The position numbers and the translations under genes are program-made. Under the pieces are notes generated by a model that worked only from the letters and a program-made list of their open reading frames with translations, had not been told where the DNA came from and did not search any database. Source: an uncultured Clostridia bacterium (GTDB lineage: Bacteria; Bacillota; Clostridia; Christensenellales; Borkfalkiaceae). From it: 52,585 bases of DNA. This document shows positions 35,101 to 42,345 of the stretch, piece after piece (within the stretch, counting starts at the first letter, position 1; each line of letters opens with the position of its first letter). Location: assembly GCA_947631925.1 (NCBI GenBank), contig CANRNE010000015.1, positions 1-52,585 on the forward strand, in the 5' to 3' direction.

Positions 35101-35872
35101 CGTACTTGTCGTCGTTGTCGTAGCGGTTGTGAATCATGAGGATGCCCGTCTCGGGCTTCTCCCCCGTGGCCTTGTCGTCGTCATAGAGACCGGGGCCCGC
35201 GAGCTTCTTCGTCTTGTCCGCGCCCTCGTAGTAGTCGGCAAAGTCCTTGATGTCGTCGAACTTGACGGTGTAGTAGTCGTCCTCGTACTTTTCGAACTCG
35301 CTCTTGCTGTCGATGCCGTAGAAGGAGTAGAACTCGATGCGGTCGCGCAGGGAAGTCGAATTCCAGACGGAGATGGCGTGGTTTATGGCTTGGTCGGAAA
35401 GCGTTCCGCTCGTCGCCTCGATGCGCTTGCCGCCGTTTTCCGCGGCCGCGTCAAGTTTGTAGCCCTCGTCGTCCTTGTAGGAGTCGCTGCTGCTCGCCTT
35501 GACATAGCGGTCTTCCTCGAGGATGAGGGAGCTCCTCGACGTAGAGAGCTCTTCCCACTCGTCCGTCTTGACGATGCCCGATTTTGCCTTGCTCGAGACA
35601 GCGGACGAGAGCGTCCAGTTGTAGCTCGACGGGTCGTTGATATAGTCGTGCTTGTCCGCGTCCTCCTTGTTCATCTCCGCGAAGAACTCGAAGTTGCCGT
35701 TCTTGAGGAGTTGCACATCGGTGGGCGTGGGCGTGGAAGAAGAGCTGCCCCCATCCTCCCCGTCGTCGGGCGCGCAGGCAGCGACGCCCATCGCCAAAGT
35801 CACGGAGAGGGCAGAACAGAGCAGCGCCGTCCAGCGCTTTTTCCGATTTTTCGAATCAAAGAATTTTGCCAT
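32123..35872 (-). CDS. Very large surface lipoprotein with C-terminal membrane anchor, unknown function
   Basis: 1249 residues from ATG 35872; an upstream ATG at 35899 is less likely. Signal peptide with lipobox VAAC (C33), then a Ser/Thr linker. Several beta-rich, Asp- and aromatic-rich regions of carbohydrate-binding-module flavour follow (repeated NGNFEFF-like starts and VSVRMKLSESVKAYLYLID, VTVSFYIKTGSEAKDYRIELW). Near the end a (TD)n run precedes a hydrophobic helix (about 1160-1185) and a Lys/Ala/Pro/Glu tail. The protein is thus tethered at both ends. It shares CAPDDGE after the lipid-modified Cys with the LRR lipoprotein 900 bases away. No enzyme motif was seen; glycan binding is a guess. 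Confidence 0.8.
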   Translation of the reverse strand: MAKFFDSKNRKKRWTALLCSALSVTLAMGVAACAPDDGEDGGSSSSTPTPTDVQLLKNGNFEFFAEMNKEDADKHDYINDPSSYNWTLSSAVSSKAKSGIVKTDEWEELSTSRSSLILEEDRYVKASSSDSYKDDEGYKLDAAAENGGKRIEATSGTLSDQAINHAISVWNSTSLRDRIEFYSFYGIDSKSEFEKYEDDYYTVKFDDIKDFADYYEGADKTKKLAGPGLYDDDKATGEKPETGILMIHNRYDNDDKYGTAQHYTSTSVTVSAGTAAVLSVWVKTAGLVHFENDDVDKGAGAYIGITQTVGGTTLDAMQIKNINTEKYTGLDETNGWKQYTVYLRANTFATTTFRVELGLGLGSSSQRTEFVDGYAFFDDLKCDIVGTDEYTTLASPLPEEAKCGLNSTGNKKIFSVIDSDGTLDTTDKFAIDLASEFTTFTDWSSSSEHADVAKQFEFNGEPRLTTETQGSKTFTSAEVGVGDNRTTGIDGDRKSIVDRFSYANLLKLADTNGYAKNIIKDDFENTDDKVNFPFPHDAVGDDDIIFILSTNGAAYTVELQTWKVAPNTRELISFFVKTSALRSGAYGAGAKLVDGDNTSTITPFNSTLVPTVDIDSEDDIYSGWVQCFFFVENDTDEAKEYHLELTYGPTSVASATKDDYCMGYAAFANFRTCSLTTKQYSYAATGTYAQKVSLTSTVRDSSKFDDAAASGTSLEEGLATPANYQGVQAGCDRLVSDEGAPENPTREALEADGFYTGLLSEEFADKYTGEPWSSLIGATGGDWWKTTFGDGSNANPAYRPLVVINTQQEMPGYGFTNGNKATFSANSTTRVSVRMKLSESVKAYLYLIDASDIKVDNFLSSTLPEYTFWYDKDGNIVDTDPTDKDYDDSADHIWFTKQENGLYKNARVTTDDKYYANLAPFDTDDDGNLITSSGTAFYKHNDKYYAYYDKDSDTYSVEVSDLTKVEGIEDILRAHVTDSDKYEGVIEVDGSLYGEKWVTVSFYIKTGSEAKDYRIELWTGSRDGTVKIPANSYAFFDRIQTSTSYSNYDAERDAAEEAIKREKDIAEDENLTENAVYYTFSFFDSPEFARYDKTQDEKNAGDPWRDYDQSAYSEELVYLYVNDVNGDLLGLLGPSVSKFMSFASNEVTVTPAPTADTDTDTDTDTDTDTDEDGDSSALWLSIVSILLVVALVFAIVAVIVRKYYKPKKKVAKKATKRVVPEKREAAPEDEAPAPAPAPAKKDENDPYNE
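32362..32409. repeat. Short tandem repeat encoding a Thr-Asp run
   Basis: About eight units of a 6-bp GTATCC-like repeat inside the large lipoprotein gene encode (TD)n just before the membrane helix. It could vary in length by slippage without shifting frame. Confidence 0.8.
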
Positions 35873-35971
35873 ATAACACCTTGTATGCGGCGGCGCCATG
35901 GTTGGCCGTCCGTTATTTTTCCGAAGCTCCGCGCACGGGAAAAGGACTCGTGCTCGGGCGAATTCTTCTCT

Positions 35972-36000
35972 ATTTTAATATAAAACGCCGAGAGTTGCAA
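35972..36000 (-). promoter_or_regulatory. Promoter of the large surface lipoprotein gene
   Basis: Minus-strand TTGCAA (36000-35995), 17-bp spacer, TAAAAT (35977-35972), leaving a leader of about 90 bases. This leader does not contain the double hairpin seen before the other two surface genes. Confidence 0.65.
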
Positions 36001-36091
36001 GCAGTTTCGCGCGAAATCTGAAAAAAAGGAAAAGTTTTTTTGACTTGGCGCAAACTTTTATCGTCAATTGCCCGCACGGCGGGGTACATAT

Positions 36092-36433
36092 ATGCTTCTC
36101 TCCCTCTTCGGCGGCGCCGCGGTGGGGGCGGTGAACGGTCTCTTCGGCGGCGGAGGCGGCATGATAGCCGTCCCCGTCCTCAAAGCCGCAAAAAAGAGTA
36201 CGCACCAAGCCCATGCGACCGCCATCGCCGTCATCTTTCCCGCCAGCCTCGTGTCCGCCGTCGTCTATCTCCTCCACGGGCTCGTCCCCATGGACATCTT
36301 TCTCCCCGCCGCCTGCGGCGTCCTCCTCGGGGGAATGTTCGGCGCGCGCCTTCTCCCGCGCCTTCCCGTCCGCATTGTCACTCTCATCTTTGCCGCCTTC
36401 ATGCTCGCGGCGGGCGTGAGGATGCTCTTTTAA
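36092..36433 (+). CDS. TauE/SafE (TSUP) family permease, half-size subunit 1
   Basis: 113 residues with four hydrophobic helices. The N-terminal glycine-rich signature GAVNGLFGGGGGMIAVP matches the first half of TauE/SafE proteins, which are normally about 250 residues with eight helices. Family members export sulfite, sulfoacetate or related organic anions. The stop overlaps the start of the second half (TAATG), so the two products are made together and probably pair into one transporter. The start has only a weak ribosome binding site (GGCGGGG). Confidence 0.82.
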   Translation: MLLSLFGGAAVGAVNGLFGGGGGMIAVPVLKAAKKSTHQAHATAIAVIFPASLVSAVVYLLHGLVPMDIFLPAACGVLLGGMFGARLLPRLPVRIVTLIFAAFMLAAGVRMLF

Positions 36434-36831
36434 TGTCCTTTCTCGTCTTCTTTCTCTGCGGCATCGCGGGAGGGGTGCTCGGGGGGATGGGAATGGGCGG
36501 CGGCACCGTGCTCATCCCCCTTCTCACCCTCGTCTGCGGGGTGAGCCAGTCCGCGGCGCAGGGCGTCAATCTTCTCTCCTTTCTGCCGATGTCCCTCGCC
36601 GCCCTCTCCGTCCACGCAAAGAACGGGCTCGTCGCAAAGGGCGACATCTTGCCGCTCGTCCTTCCCGCTCTCCTCTTTTCCGCGCTCTTTTCCCTGCTCG
36701 CGGCCCGTCTTCCCGCCGCCGCACTCGGGAAAGGTTTTGCAATTTTTATCATTTTTTTGTCAATTTGTTACTTTCGCGAGGCGGTTTGCGGATTTCGGAG
36801 CGAAAATTCACAAAAAAAATTTGGAAAATGA
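36433..36831 (+). CDS. TauE/SafE (TSUP) family permease, half-size subunit 2
   Basis: 132 residues and four hydrophobic helices; the motif GGVLGGMGMGGGTVLIPLL is the counterpart of the signature in subunit 1, and QGVNLLSFLPMSLAAL is typical of TSUP proteins. It is coupled to subunit 1 by a one-base overlap. The last 20 residues are charged. The frame differs from that of subunit 1, but the clean TAATG junction and own signature argue for a real two-gene form rather than a recent frameshift. Confidence 0.82.
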   Translation: MSFLVFFLCGIAGGVLGGMGMGGGTVLIPLLTLVCGVSQSAAQGVNLLSFLPMSLAALSVHAKNGLVAKGDILPLVLPALLFSALFSLLAARLPAAALGKGFAIFIIFLSICYFREAVCGFRSENSQKKFGK

Positions 36832-36963
36832 TATAAAATTTTCGCCAACCCTATGGACAAACCCGTTAAACTGTGTTAAAATAGGGTATAGTTTTAGAAT
36901 AGGGAATTTTGTAGTCTACCCGCGCGAGAACTCGCGGCGGGGAAAAGGACGGGACTTGCAATT

Positions 36964-38478
36964 ATGGAAAAAATCGGCATCATCGACCTCGGCTCCAACT
37001 CCGCGCGCCTCGTGATTGTACAGCTCTTCGGCGACGGACATTTCATGGTGGAGGACGAACTCAAGGAAAGCGTGCGTCTCGGTCAGGATATGGACCGCGA
37101 CGGCTTCCTCAAACCGCAGCGCGTGACGGAGACCATCCGCACGCTCAAGATGTTCAAGCGCCTCTGCGACGCAAAGGGGGTGGAGCGCATCATCGCCGTT
37201 GCGACGGCGGCGGTCCGCCGCGCCAAGAACCAGCGCTCCTTCCTCGACGAGATTCAGGCGACTTGCGGCCTGCGCGTCTCCGTGCTCTCCGAAGAGGAGG
37301 AGGCGACCCTCGTCTACCGCGGCGTCATCAATTCGATGGACATCCCCAAGGGCATCATCCTCGAAATCGGGGGCGGCAGTACCAAGATTATCTACTACAA
37401 CCGCCGCAGTATCCTCAACTTCGTCAATCTGCCCTTCGGCGCCGTCACGCTCTCCGACCTCTTTGCGGACGAGGGCGTCTCTCCCGAGGAACAGACGGCA
37501 AAGATTGAGGAATTCTTCACCGAGCAGTTCAAGAAGATTGACTGGCTCAAGGAAGTGGAACCCGACACGCAGATGATAGGCGTGGGCGGCTCCTTCCGCA
37601 ACCTCTATAAAATCAACCGCATCATCCGCAAATATCCCCTCAACATCGTGCACAACTACCAGTTCACGACGGAGGATTTCCGCTCCGTCTACGGCATGGT
37701 GCGCGTGCTCGACGTCGAAAAGCGGATGCGCATCCGCGGTCTCTCCCCCGAACGGGCGGACATCATGCCCGCCGCGCTCGCCGTCATCAAGGCGTTCACC
37801 GACTATCTCGGTATCGAGAACTTCGTCATCGGCGGATGCGGACTGCGGGAGGGGATTATGTTCAATCAGGCGCTCCCGCTCACGGTGGAGCGGCCCATCT
37901 CCGACGTCCTCAGCTACTCGCTCGGCACCCTCGTCACCTACTACGGTTGCGACCCCGCGCACGTCGAGAACGTCGTCCATCTCTCCATTCAGCTCTTCAA
38001 ACAGCTCCGCGTGCTGCACAAATTCCCCCGCGTCTATCTCAAGGTCTTGAAGATTGCGGCGAGCCTGCACGACGCGGGACTTCGGGTGCGCTACTACAAC
38101 AACCAGCAGCACAGCCGCTACATGATTCTCAACAGCAGCATCTACGGGGCCACCCACAAGGAGATTGTGCTCGCCGCCTTCGTCGCGGGCTGCCACAAGA
38201 AGGAGAACATCACGCCCGCCGAGTGGAACCGCTACAAGGACATCGTGACGGACGAGGACCTCGACGTCGTCAAGAAGCTCGGCGTGCTCCTCCGCGTCGC
38301 GGAGGCGCTCGACAGGAGCGGCCTCGGCATGGTGAAGGGCATCAACTGCGACGTCTTGGGCGACAGCGTCATCATGAAGACGGAGCTCGCGGGGGATGCC
38401 GCCCTCGAAATCCGGCAGGCGACGCTCGCGGGGACGGAATTCAAGCGCGCCTTCCACAAGAATCTCGAGATTCTCTGA
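36964..38478 (+). CDS. ppx: Exopolyphosphatase / pppGpp phosphatase family protein (Ppx/GppA)
   Basis: 504 residues. The actin-like ASKHA N-terminal domains carry IIDLGSNSARL (8-18), VATAAVRRAKN (about 80) and EIGGGSTK. The C-terminal half (about 310-500) is an HD-like helical domain with SLHDAG. The enzyme removes phosphate from polyphosphate or pppGpp. TGA overlaps the maf ATG (TGATG), and maf overlaps the MreB-like gene, so the three form a tightly coupled unit. In the 36832-36963 gap, an AT-rich stretch with TAAAAT near 36879 may hold the promoter. Confidence 0.9.
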   Translation: MEKIGIIDLGSNSARLVIVQLFGDGHFMVEDELKESVRLGQDMDRDGFLKPQRVTETIRTLKMFKRLCDAKGVERIIAVATAAVRRAKNQRSFLDEIQATCGLRVSVLSEEEEATLVYRGVINSMDIPKGIILEIGGGSTKIIYYNRRSILNFVNLPFGAVTLSDLFADEGVSPEEQTAKIEEFFTEQFKKIDWLKEVEPDTQMIGVGGSFRNLYKINRIIRKYPLNIVHNYQFTTEDFRSVYGMVRVLDVEKRMRIRGLSPERADIMPAALAVIKAFTDYLGIENFVIGGCGLREGIMFNQALPLTVERPISDVLSYSLGTLVTYYGCDPAHVENVVHLSIQLFKQLRVLHKFPRVYLKVLKIAASLHDAGLRVRYYNNQQHSRYMILNSSIYGATHKEIVLAAFVAGCHKKENITPAEWNRYKDIVTDEDLDVVKKLGVLLRVAEALDRSGLGMVKGINCDVLGDSVIMKTELAGDAALEIRQATLAGTEFKRAFHKNLEIL

Positions 38479-39035
38479 TGCTCATTCTCGCCAGCAATTC
38501 CCCGCGACGGCGGGAGATTCTCGCCTCGCTCGGGGTAGCCTTCACGGTACAGCCCTCCCTGTTCGAGGAACGGGGAGAGGGGCTCTCCCCCGCGGAGACG
38601 GCGCTCGTCTTCGCGAGAGGGAAGGCAAAGGACGTCTTCTCGCGCAACCCGCACGCGCTCGTTCTCGGCGCGGACACCGTGGTGGCATTGGACGGGCAGA
38701 TTTTCGGCAAGCCGAAGGACGAAGAGGACGCGGCGCGCATGCTCCGTGCGCTCTCGGGAAGGACGCACAGCGTGCTCACGGGGGTCTGTCTTCTCGGAGA
38801 GGACTTTTGTTCGGAGTGCGTCGCCGAGACGAAAGTCTCTTTTTTTGCGCTGGACGAAGCGCTGATTGCGCGGTATATCAGAGAAAAACGCCCCCTCGAC
38901 AAGGCGGGGGCATACGGAATACAGGACGAATTTCCCCTCGTGCGCTCGTATGAGGGGAGCTATACCAACGTCGTGGGATTGCCCGCGGAAAAGGTCCGCG
39001 AAATGCTCACGGCACACGGAGGAAAGGAATGCTGA
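38478..39035 (+). CDS. maf: Maf-family nucleoside triphosphate pyrophosphatase
   Basis: 185 residues starting on the ppx stop. The family hallmarks are LASNSPRRREIL at the N-terminus, GADTVVALDGQIFGKPKD in the middle and KAGAYGIQDE near 150. Maf proteins hydrolyse dTTP/UTP or modified nucleotides and are linked to septum formation. In many Firmicutes maf precedes mreB, as it does here. Confidence 0.93.
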   Translation: MLILASNSPRRREILASLGVAFTVQPSLFEERGEGLSPAETALVFARGKAKDVFSRNPHALVLGADTVVALDGQIFGKPKDEEDAARMLRALSGRTHSVLTGVCLLGEDFCSECVAETKVSFFALDEALIARYIREKRPLDKAGAYGIQDEFPLVRSYEGSYTNVVGLPAEKVREMLTAHGGKEC

Positions 39036-40015
39036 AAATTGCCATCGATTTTGGGACTGCCGTCACAAAGATTTATCGGATTGGGAGCGGAATCGTTCTC
39101 GCCGAACCCACCTGCGTCACCGTCTCGCGGGATACCAACATCCGCGCGTTCGGCTCGGACGCCAAGCGCCTGCTCGGCAAGACCGCGGAGCTCTCCGAAG
39201 TCGTCTTCCCCGTCTATGAGGGGGAGATTGTCAACGAACAGCTCGCGGGCGCCATCCTCTCCTACTTCCTCGGGAAGGCGTGCCCCCGCAAATTCGGCGG
39301 CATCGAGGCGCTCTTCTGCGTCCCCACGGGCTGCACGGAGGAGAGCAGGGCGAAGTATTACCGCGTCGCGAAGGCGGCGGGCATCTCCCGCATCAACTTC
39401 GTCGAGGCGCACTATCTCGCCGCCCTCGGGCAGGACGTCCCGCTCTCGGAATCCAACCCCGTCTTCACGGTGGATGTGGGCGCGGGGAAGACTTCGCTCG
39501 CCGTCTTCTCTCTCGACAGCACCATCGCGGGGCTCACGATGTGCGTGGGCGGCAACAACATGGATATCCACATCATCGACCACATCGCCGACCTCTACAA
39601 CCTCAAGATAGGGGCGCTCACGAGCGAGAAGCTCAAGAACTCGGTGGGGAGCCTCATCCCCGGGGACAACCAGAGCGTCATCGTCAACGGGCGGGACATC
39701 GCAACGGGCAAGCCGCGCGCCATCTCCGTCTCCTCGGAGGACGTGCTCTTTCCCATCCGCGTCTATGTGGACAAGATTATCGAATACGCCGAACTCATGC
39801 TCGCCAAACTCCCCGCGGAGGTCTCTGCGGCGATGTGCAAGAACGGCATCCTGCTCTCGGGCGGCGTGTGCGCGATTGCGGGCTTTGCCGACTACGTCTC
39901 GCGCAAATTGCAGATGGAGGCCCACCTCGCAAGCGACGTGCAGACGGCGGTCGTCCTCGGCGGCGGCAGGGTAATCGGGAGCGCTTCCCTCACCAAAAAA
40001 CTCTGCATGGAATAA
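39029..40015 (+). CDS. MreB-like actin homologue
   Basis: 328 residues overlapping maf by 7 bases. Actin-fold motifs: phosphate-1 IDFGTAVTKIY (5-15), FCVPTGCTEESRAKYYRVAKAAG, phosphate-2 VDVGAGKTSLAVF, and adenosine loop GILLSGGVCAIAG. It would form filaments under the membrane that guide wall synthesis. It is a little short for MreB (usually 330-345) and mreC and mreD do not follow; a terminator does. It may be a secondary paralogue (Mbl/MreBH-like) rather than the main MreB. Confidence 0.85.
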   Translation: MLKIAIDFGTAVTKIYRIGSGIVLAEPTCVTVSRDTNIRAFGSDAKRLLGKTAELSEVVFPVYEGEIVNEQLAGAILSYFLGKACPRKFGGIEALFCVPTGCTEESRAKYYRVAKAAGISRINFVEAHYLAALGQDVPLSESNPVFTVDVGAGKTSLAVFSLDSTIAGLTMCVGGNNMDIHIIDHIADLYNLKIGALTSEKLKNSVGSLIPGDNQSVIVNGRDIATGKPRAISVSSEDVLFPIRVYVDKIIEYAELMLAKLPAEVSAAMCKNGILLSGGVCAIAGFADYVSRKLQMEAHLASDVQTAVVLGGGRVIGSASLTKKLCME

Positions 40016-40032
40016 CGGTTTTGAATGGCAAA

Positions 40033-40056
40033 CCCCCGACATGGTCGGGGGCTTTT
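40033..40056 (+). terminator. Terminator of the ppx-maf-mreB-like unit
   Basis: CCCCCGAC (40033-40040) pairs with GTCGGGGG (40044-40051), followed by cttttc. A second hairpin (GGCTCAC/GTGAGCC, 40076-40092) next to it probably ends the convergent EF-G-like gene. Confidence 0.85.
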
Positions 40057-40099
40057 CGTTGGGATTGGGGGATTCGGCTCACGCCGTGAGCCCAATTTC

Positions 40100-42148
40100 T
40101 CATTTCTTCAGACTCTGGAGCACGGTATCGGGCGCCTGTTCGTAGCGCGCGAATTCCTGCGAGAACTTGCCCCGTCCCTGCGTCATGGAGCGCAGCGAGG
40201 TCGCATAGGTGAGAAGTTCGCCCTCGGGCGCCTCTGCGGTGATTACCTGCAATCCGTCCTTGGTGTCCATGCCGATGATGCGGCCGCGGCGCTTGTTGAG
40301 GTCGCCCATGATGTCGCCGACGTACTGCTCGGGCACGACAATCTGCATGCTCGCGATGGGCTCGAGAATGATGGGCTTCGCGCGCGGAATGCCGTCCTCA
40401 TAGGCGAGGCGGGCAGCCGAGACGAAGGCAACTTCCTTACTGTCGACGGGGTGGGATTTTCCGTCGAAGAGCGTCGCCTTGAGGTTGACCATGGGATAGC
40501 CCGCGAGCACACCCTTCTGAATGGCTTCGCGCAGACCTTTTTCGACGGCGGGGATGAAGTTCTTGGGCACAGAGCCGCCGACGGTCGCGTCTACGAATTC
40601 AAACACGCCGTCCGCAGCGCCCGGTTCGAAGCGGATGTTGACGACGCCGAACTGGCCCGCGCCGCCCGACTGCTTCTTGTGCTTGCCCTCTGCCTCCGAC
40701 TTGGAGAGGATGGACTCGCGGTATGCAATCGTGGGGGTGGTGAATTCCGCCTCGGCGCCGAACTTTGCCTTGAGGCGTTTTTTGATGATGTCGAGCTGAA
40801 TCTCGCCCTGCCCGCAGGCGAGCGTCTCGCCCGTCTCGTGATTCTTGCGGACCTGAAAACTTCTGTCCTCTTCGGCGAGACGGTTGAGCCCGCCGAACAC
40901 TTTGTCCTCGGTGCCGCGCACGACGGCGTTGACCGCCATGGAGAGCACGGGTTCGGGGAAGTGGATGGGCTCGAACTGCACGGGGTTGTTCCCGTCGCAG
41001 AGGGTGTCGCCCGTGCCCGTTGCGGCGAGCTTGGAGACGACGCCGAGGTCGCCCGCGCTGAGCTGCTGGACGGGTTCGAGCTTCTTGCCGCGCATGATGT
41101 AGAGGGAGTTGATGCGCTCCGTCGTGTCCGAGTTGGGATTATAGGCGTCAATGCCCGTCTTGAGCACGCCGCGGCAGACGCGGACGTAGTTCATCTTGCC
41201 GACGAAGGGGTCCACGGCGGTCTTGAAGACCTGTGCCGCGAGGGGAGCCGAGGCGTCGCAGGAGACGGTCGTCTGCTCCTTCGTCTTGAGGTCGGTAGCG
41301 GGAAGGCCCGCCCGCTCCGCCGCCTGCGGAACGTATTCGACCAGCTCGTCGAGGAGATTGATGACGCCCTTGTTGAGGAGCGCGCTGCCCGCGAGCGCGG
41401 GGATGACGCTGATGTTGAGAATGCCCTTGCGGAGACCCACCACGGTGTCTTCGGGGGAGAGGGAGCCGTTCTCGAAGTACTTGTCGAGCAGTTCCTCGTC
41501 GTTCTCCGCCGCGGATTCCTGCAGAATGGCCTGCATCTCTTCGAGTTCGCCCTGATAGGAGGCGGGAACCGCAACTTCTTCGACGCCCTTGGCGGCAAAG
41601 GTGTACGCCTTCCCCGAGATGACGTTGATGTAGCCCGTCATCTTTGCGCCGTCCATGATGGGGATTTGCACGGGCGCGATTTTGCCCTTATACTGCGTCT
41701 GATATGCCTCGATGGTGCTGCGGTAGTCCGCATTCTCCTTGTCCATGCCGTTGATGAAGAGCACGGTGGGTTTTTTCTCTTTGAGACAGAGGTTGATTGC
41801 CTTCTCCGCACCGACGGTCACCGTCCCGTTTGCGCCCGCCACGACGAGCGCCGCGCCCGCGGCACGCATCGCAGAGGAGCATTCGCCCTCGAAGTCGTAG
41901 AAGCCGGGGACGTCGAGCAGGTTGATTTTGACGTCCTTCCAGACGAGATAGGCGAGTGCGAGGGAGACGGAGGAGTGCCTTGCAATCTCCTGATCGTCAT
42001 AGTCGCACACCGTCGTGCCGTTCTCTATCTTGCCCATACGCTCGATTGCGCCGGCGTCATAGAGCATTGCTTCGCAGAGGGTGGTCTTGCCCTCTCCGCT
42101 GTGACCCATGACCGCGATGTTGCGGATATTCTTTGCCGTGAAGTCCAT
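40100..42148 (-). CDS. Elongation factor G-like GTPase (EF-G paralogue)
   Basis: 682 residues with EF-G domain order: GTPase (about 1-270), domains II to V. The P-loop reads GHSGEGKTT (15-23) instead of GHVDHGKTT/GHIDAGKTT, G3 is DVPGFYDF rather than DTPGH, and G4 is NGMDKE. These changes are typical of the diverged EF-G-like group found in many Firmicutes beside the true FusA. The C-terminal domain IV/V (GGSVPKNFIPAVEKGLREA, GRIIGMD) is intact. It may act in ribosome recycling, under stress, or in another GTP-dependent ribosomal step. A neat promoter (42206-42234) shows it is transcribed alone. Confidence 0.88.
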   Translation of the reverse strand: MDFTAKNIRNIAVMGHSGEGKTTLCEAMLYDAGAIERMGKIENGTTVCDYDDQEIARHSSVSLALAYLVWKDVKINLLDVPGFYDFEGECSSAMRAAGAALVVAGANGTVTVGAEKAINLCLKEKKPTVLFINGMDKENADYRSTIEAYQTQYKGKIAPVQIPIMDGAKMTGYINVISGKAYTFAAKGVEEVAVPASYQGELEEMQAILQESAAENDEELLDKYFENGSLSPEDTVVGLRKGILNISVIPALAGSALLNKGVINLLDELVEYVPQAAERAGLPATDLKTKEQTTVSCDASAPLAAQVFKTAVDPFVGKMNYVRVCRGVLKTGIDAYNPNSDTTERINSLYIMRGKKLEPVQQLSAGDLGVVSKLAATGTGDTLCDGNNPVQFEPIHFPEPVLSMAVNAVVRGTEDKVFGGLNRLAEEDRSFQVRKNHETGETLACGQGEIQLDIIKKRLKAKFGAEAEFTTPTIAYRESILSKSEAEGKHKKQSGGAGQFGVVNIRFEPGAADGVFEFVDATVGGSVPKNFIPAVEKGLREAIQKGVLAGYPMVNLKATLFDGKSHPVDSKEVAFVSAARLAYEDGIPRAKPIILEPIASMQIVVPEQYVGDIMGDLNKRRGRIIGMDTKDGLQVITAEAPEGELLTYATSLRSMTQGRGKFSQEFARYEQAPDTVLQSLKK

Positions 42149-42205
42149 ATTGGGAATTACCTCTTGCTTGAAATTGCGGACAAGCGAAAAGCCCGCTTAC
42201 GTTCT

Positions 42206-42234
42206 ATTGTAACATCATTCCACGGAAAAATCAA
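42206..42234 (-). promoter_or_regulatory. Promoter of the EF-G-like gene
   Basis: Minus-strand TTGATT (42234-42229), 17-bp spacer, TACAAT (42211-42206). Confidence 0.7.
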
Positions 42235-42345
42235 GAGGGATTTTCAAAAAAGCTACCATTTTATGAAAAAAATTTGCGGCGCCCGCCTTCTAACCGCCCG
42301 CAGCCGCTCATAGAATACTCCGAAATCCATCTTTCGGAGGTCGCC

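Noticed and set aside
33947-35983. 678-codon open frame opposite the large lipoprotein gene
   Set aside because: Shadow of the minus-strand gene, which has signal peptide, promoter and terminator.
40025-42313. 762-codon open frame opposite the EF-G-like gene
   Set aside because: Low-complexity shadow; the EF-G-like protein is fully recognisable.
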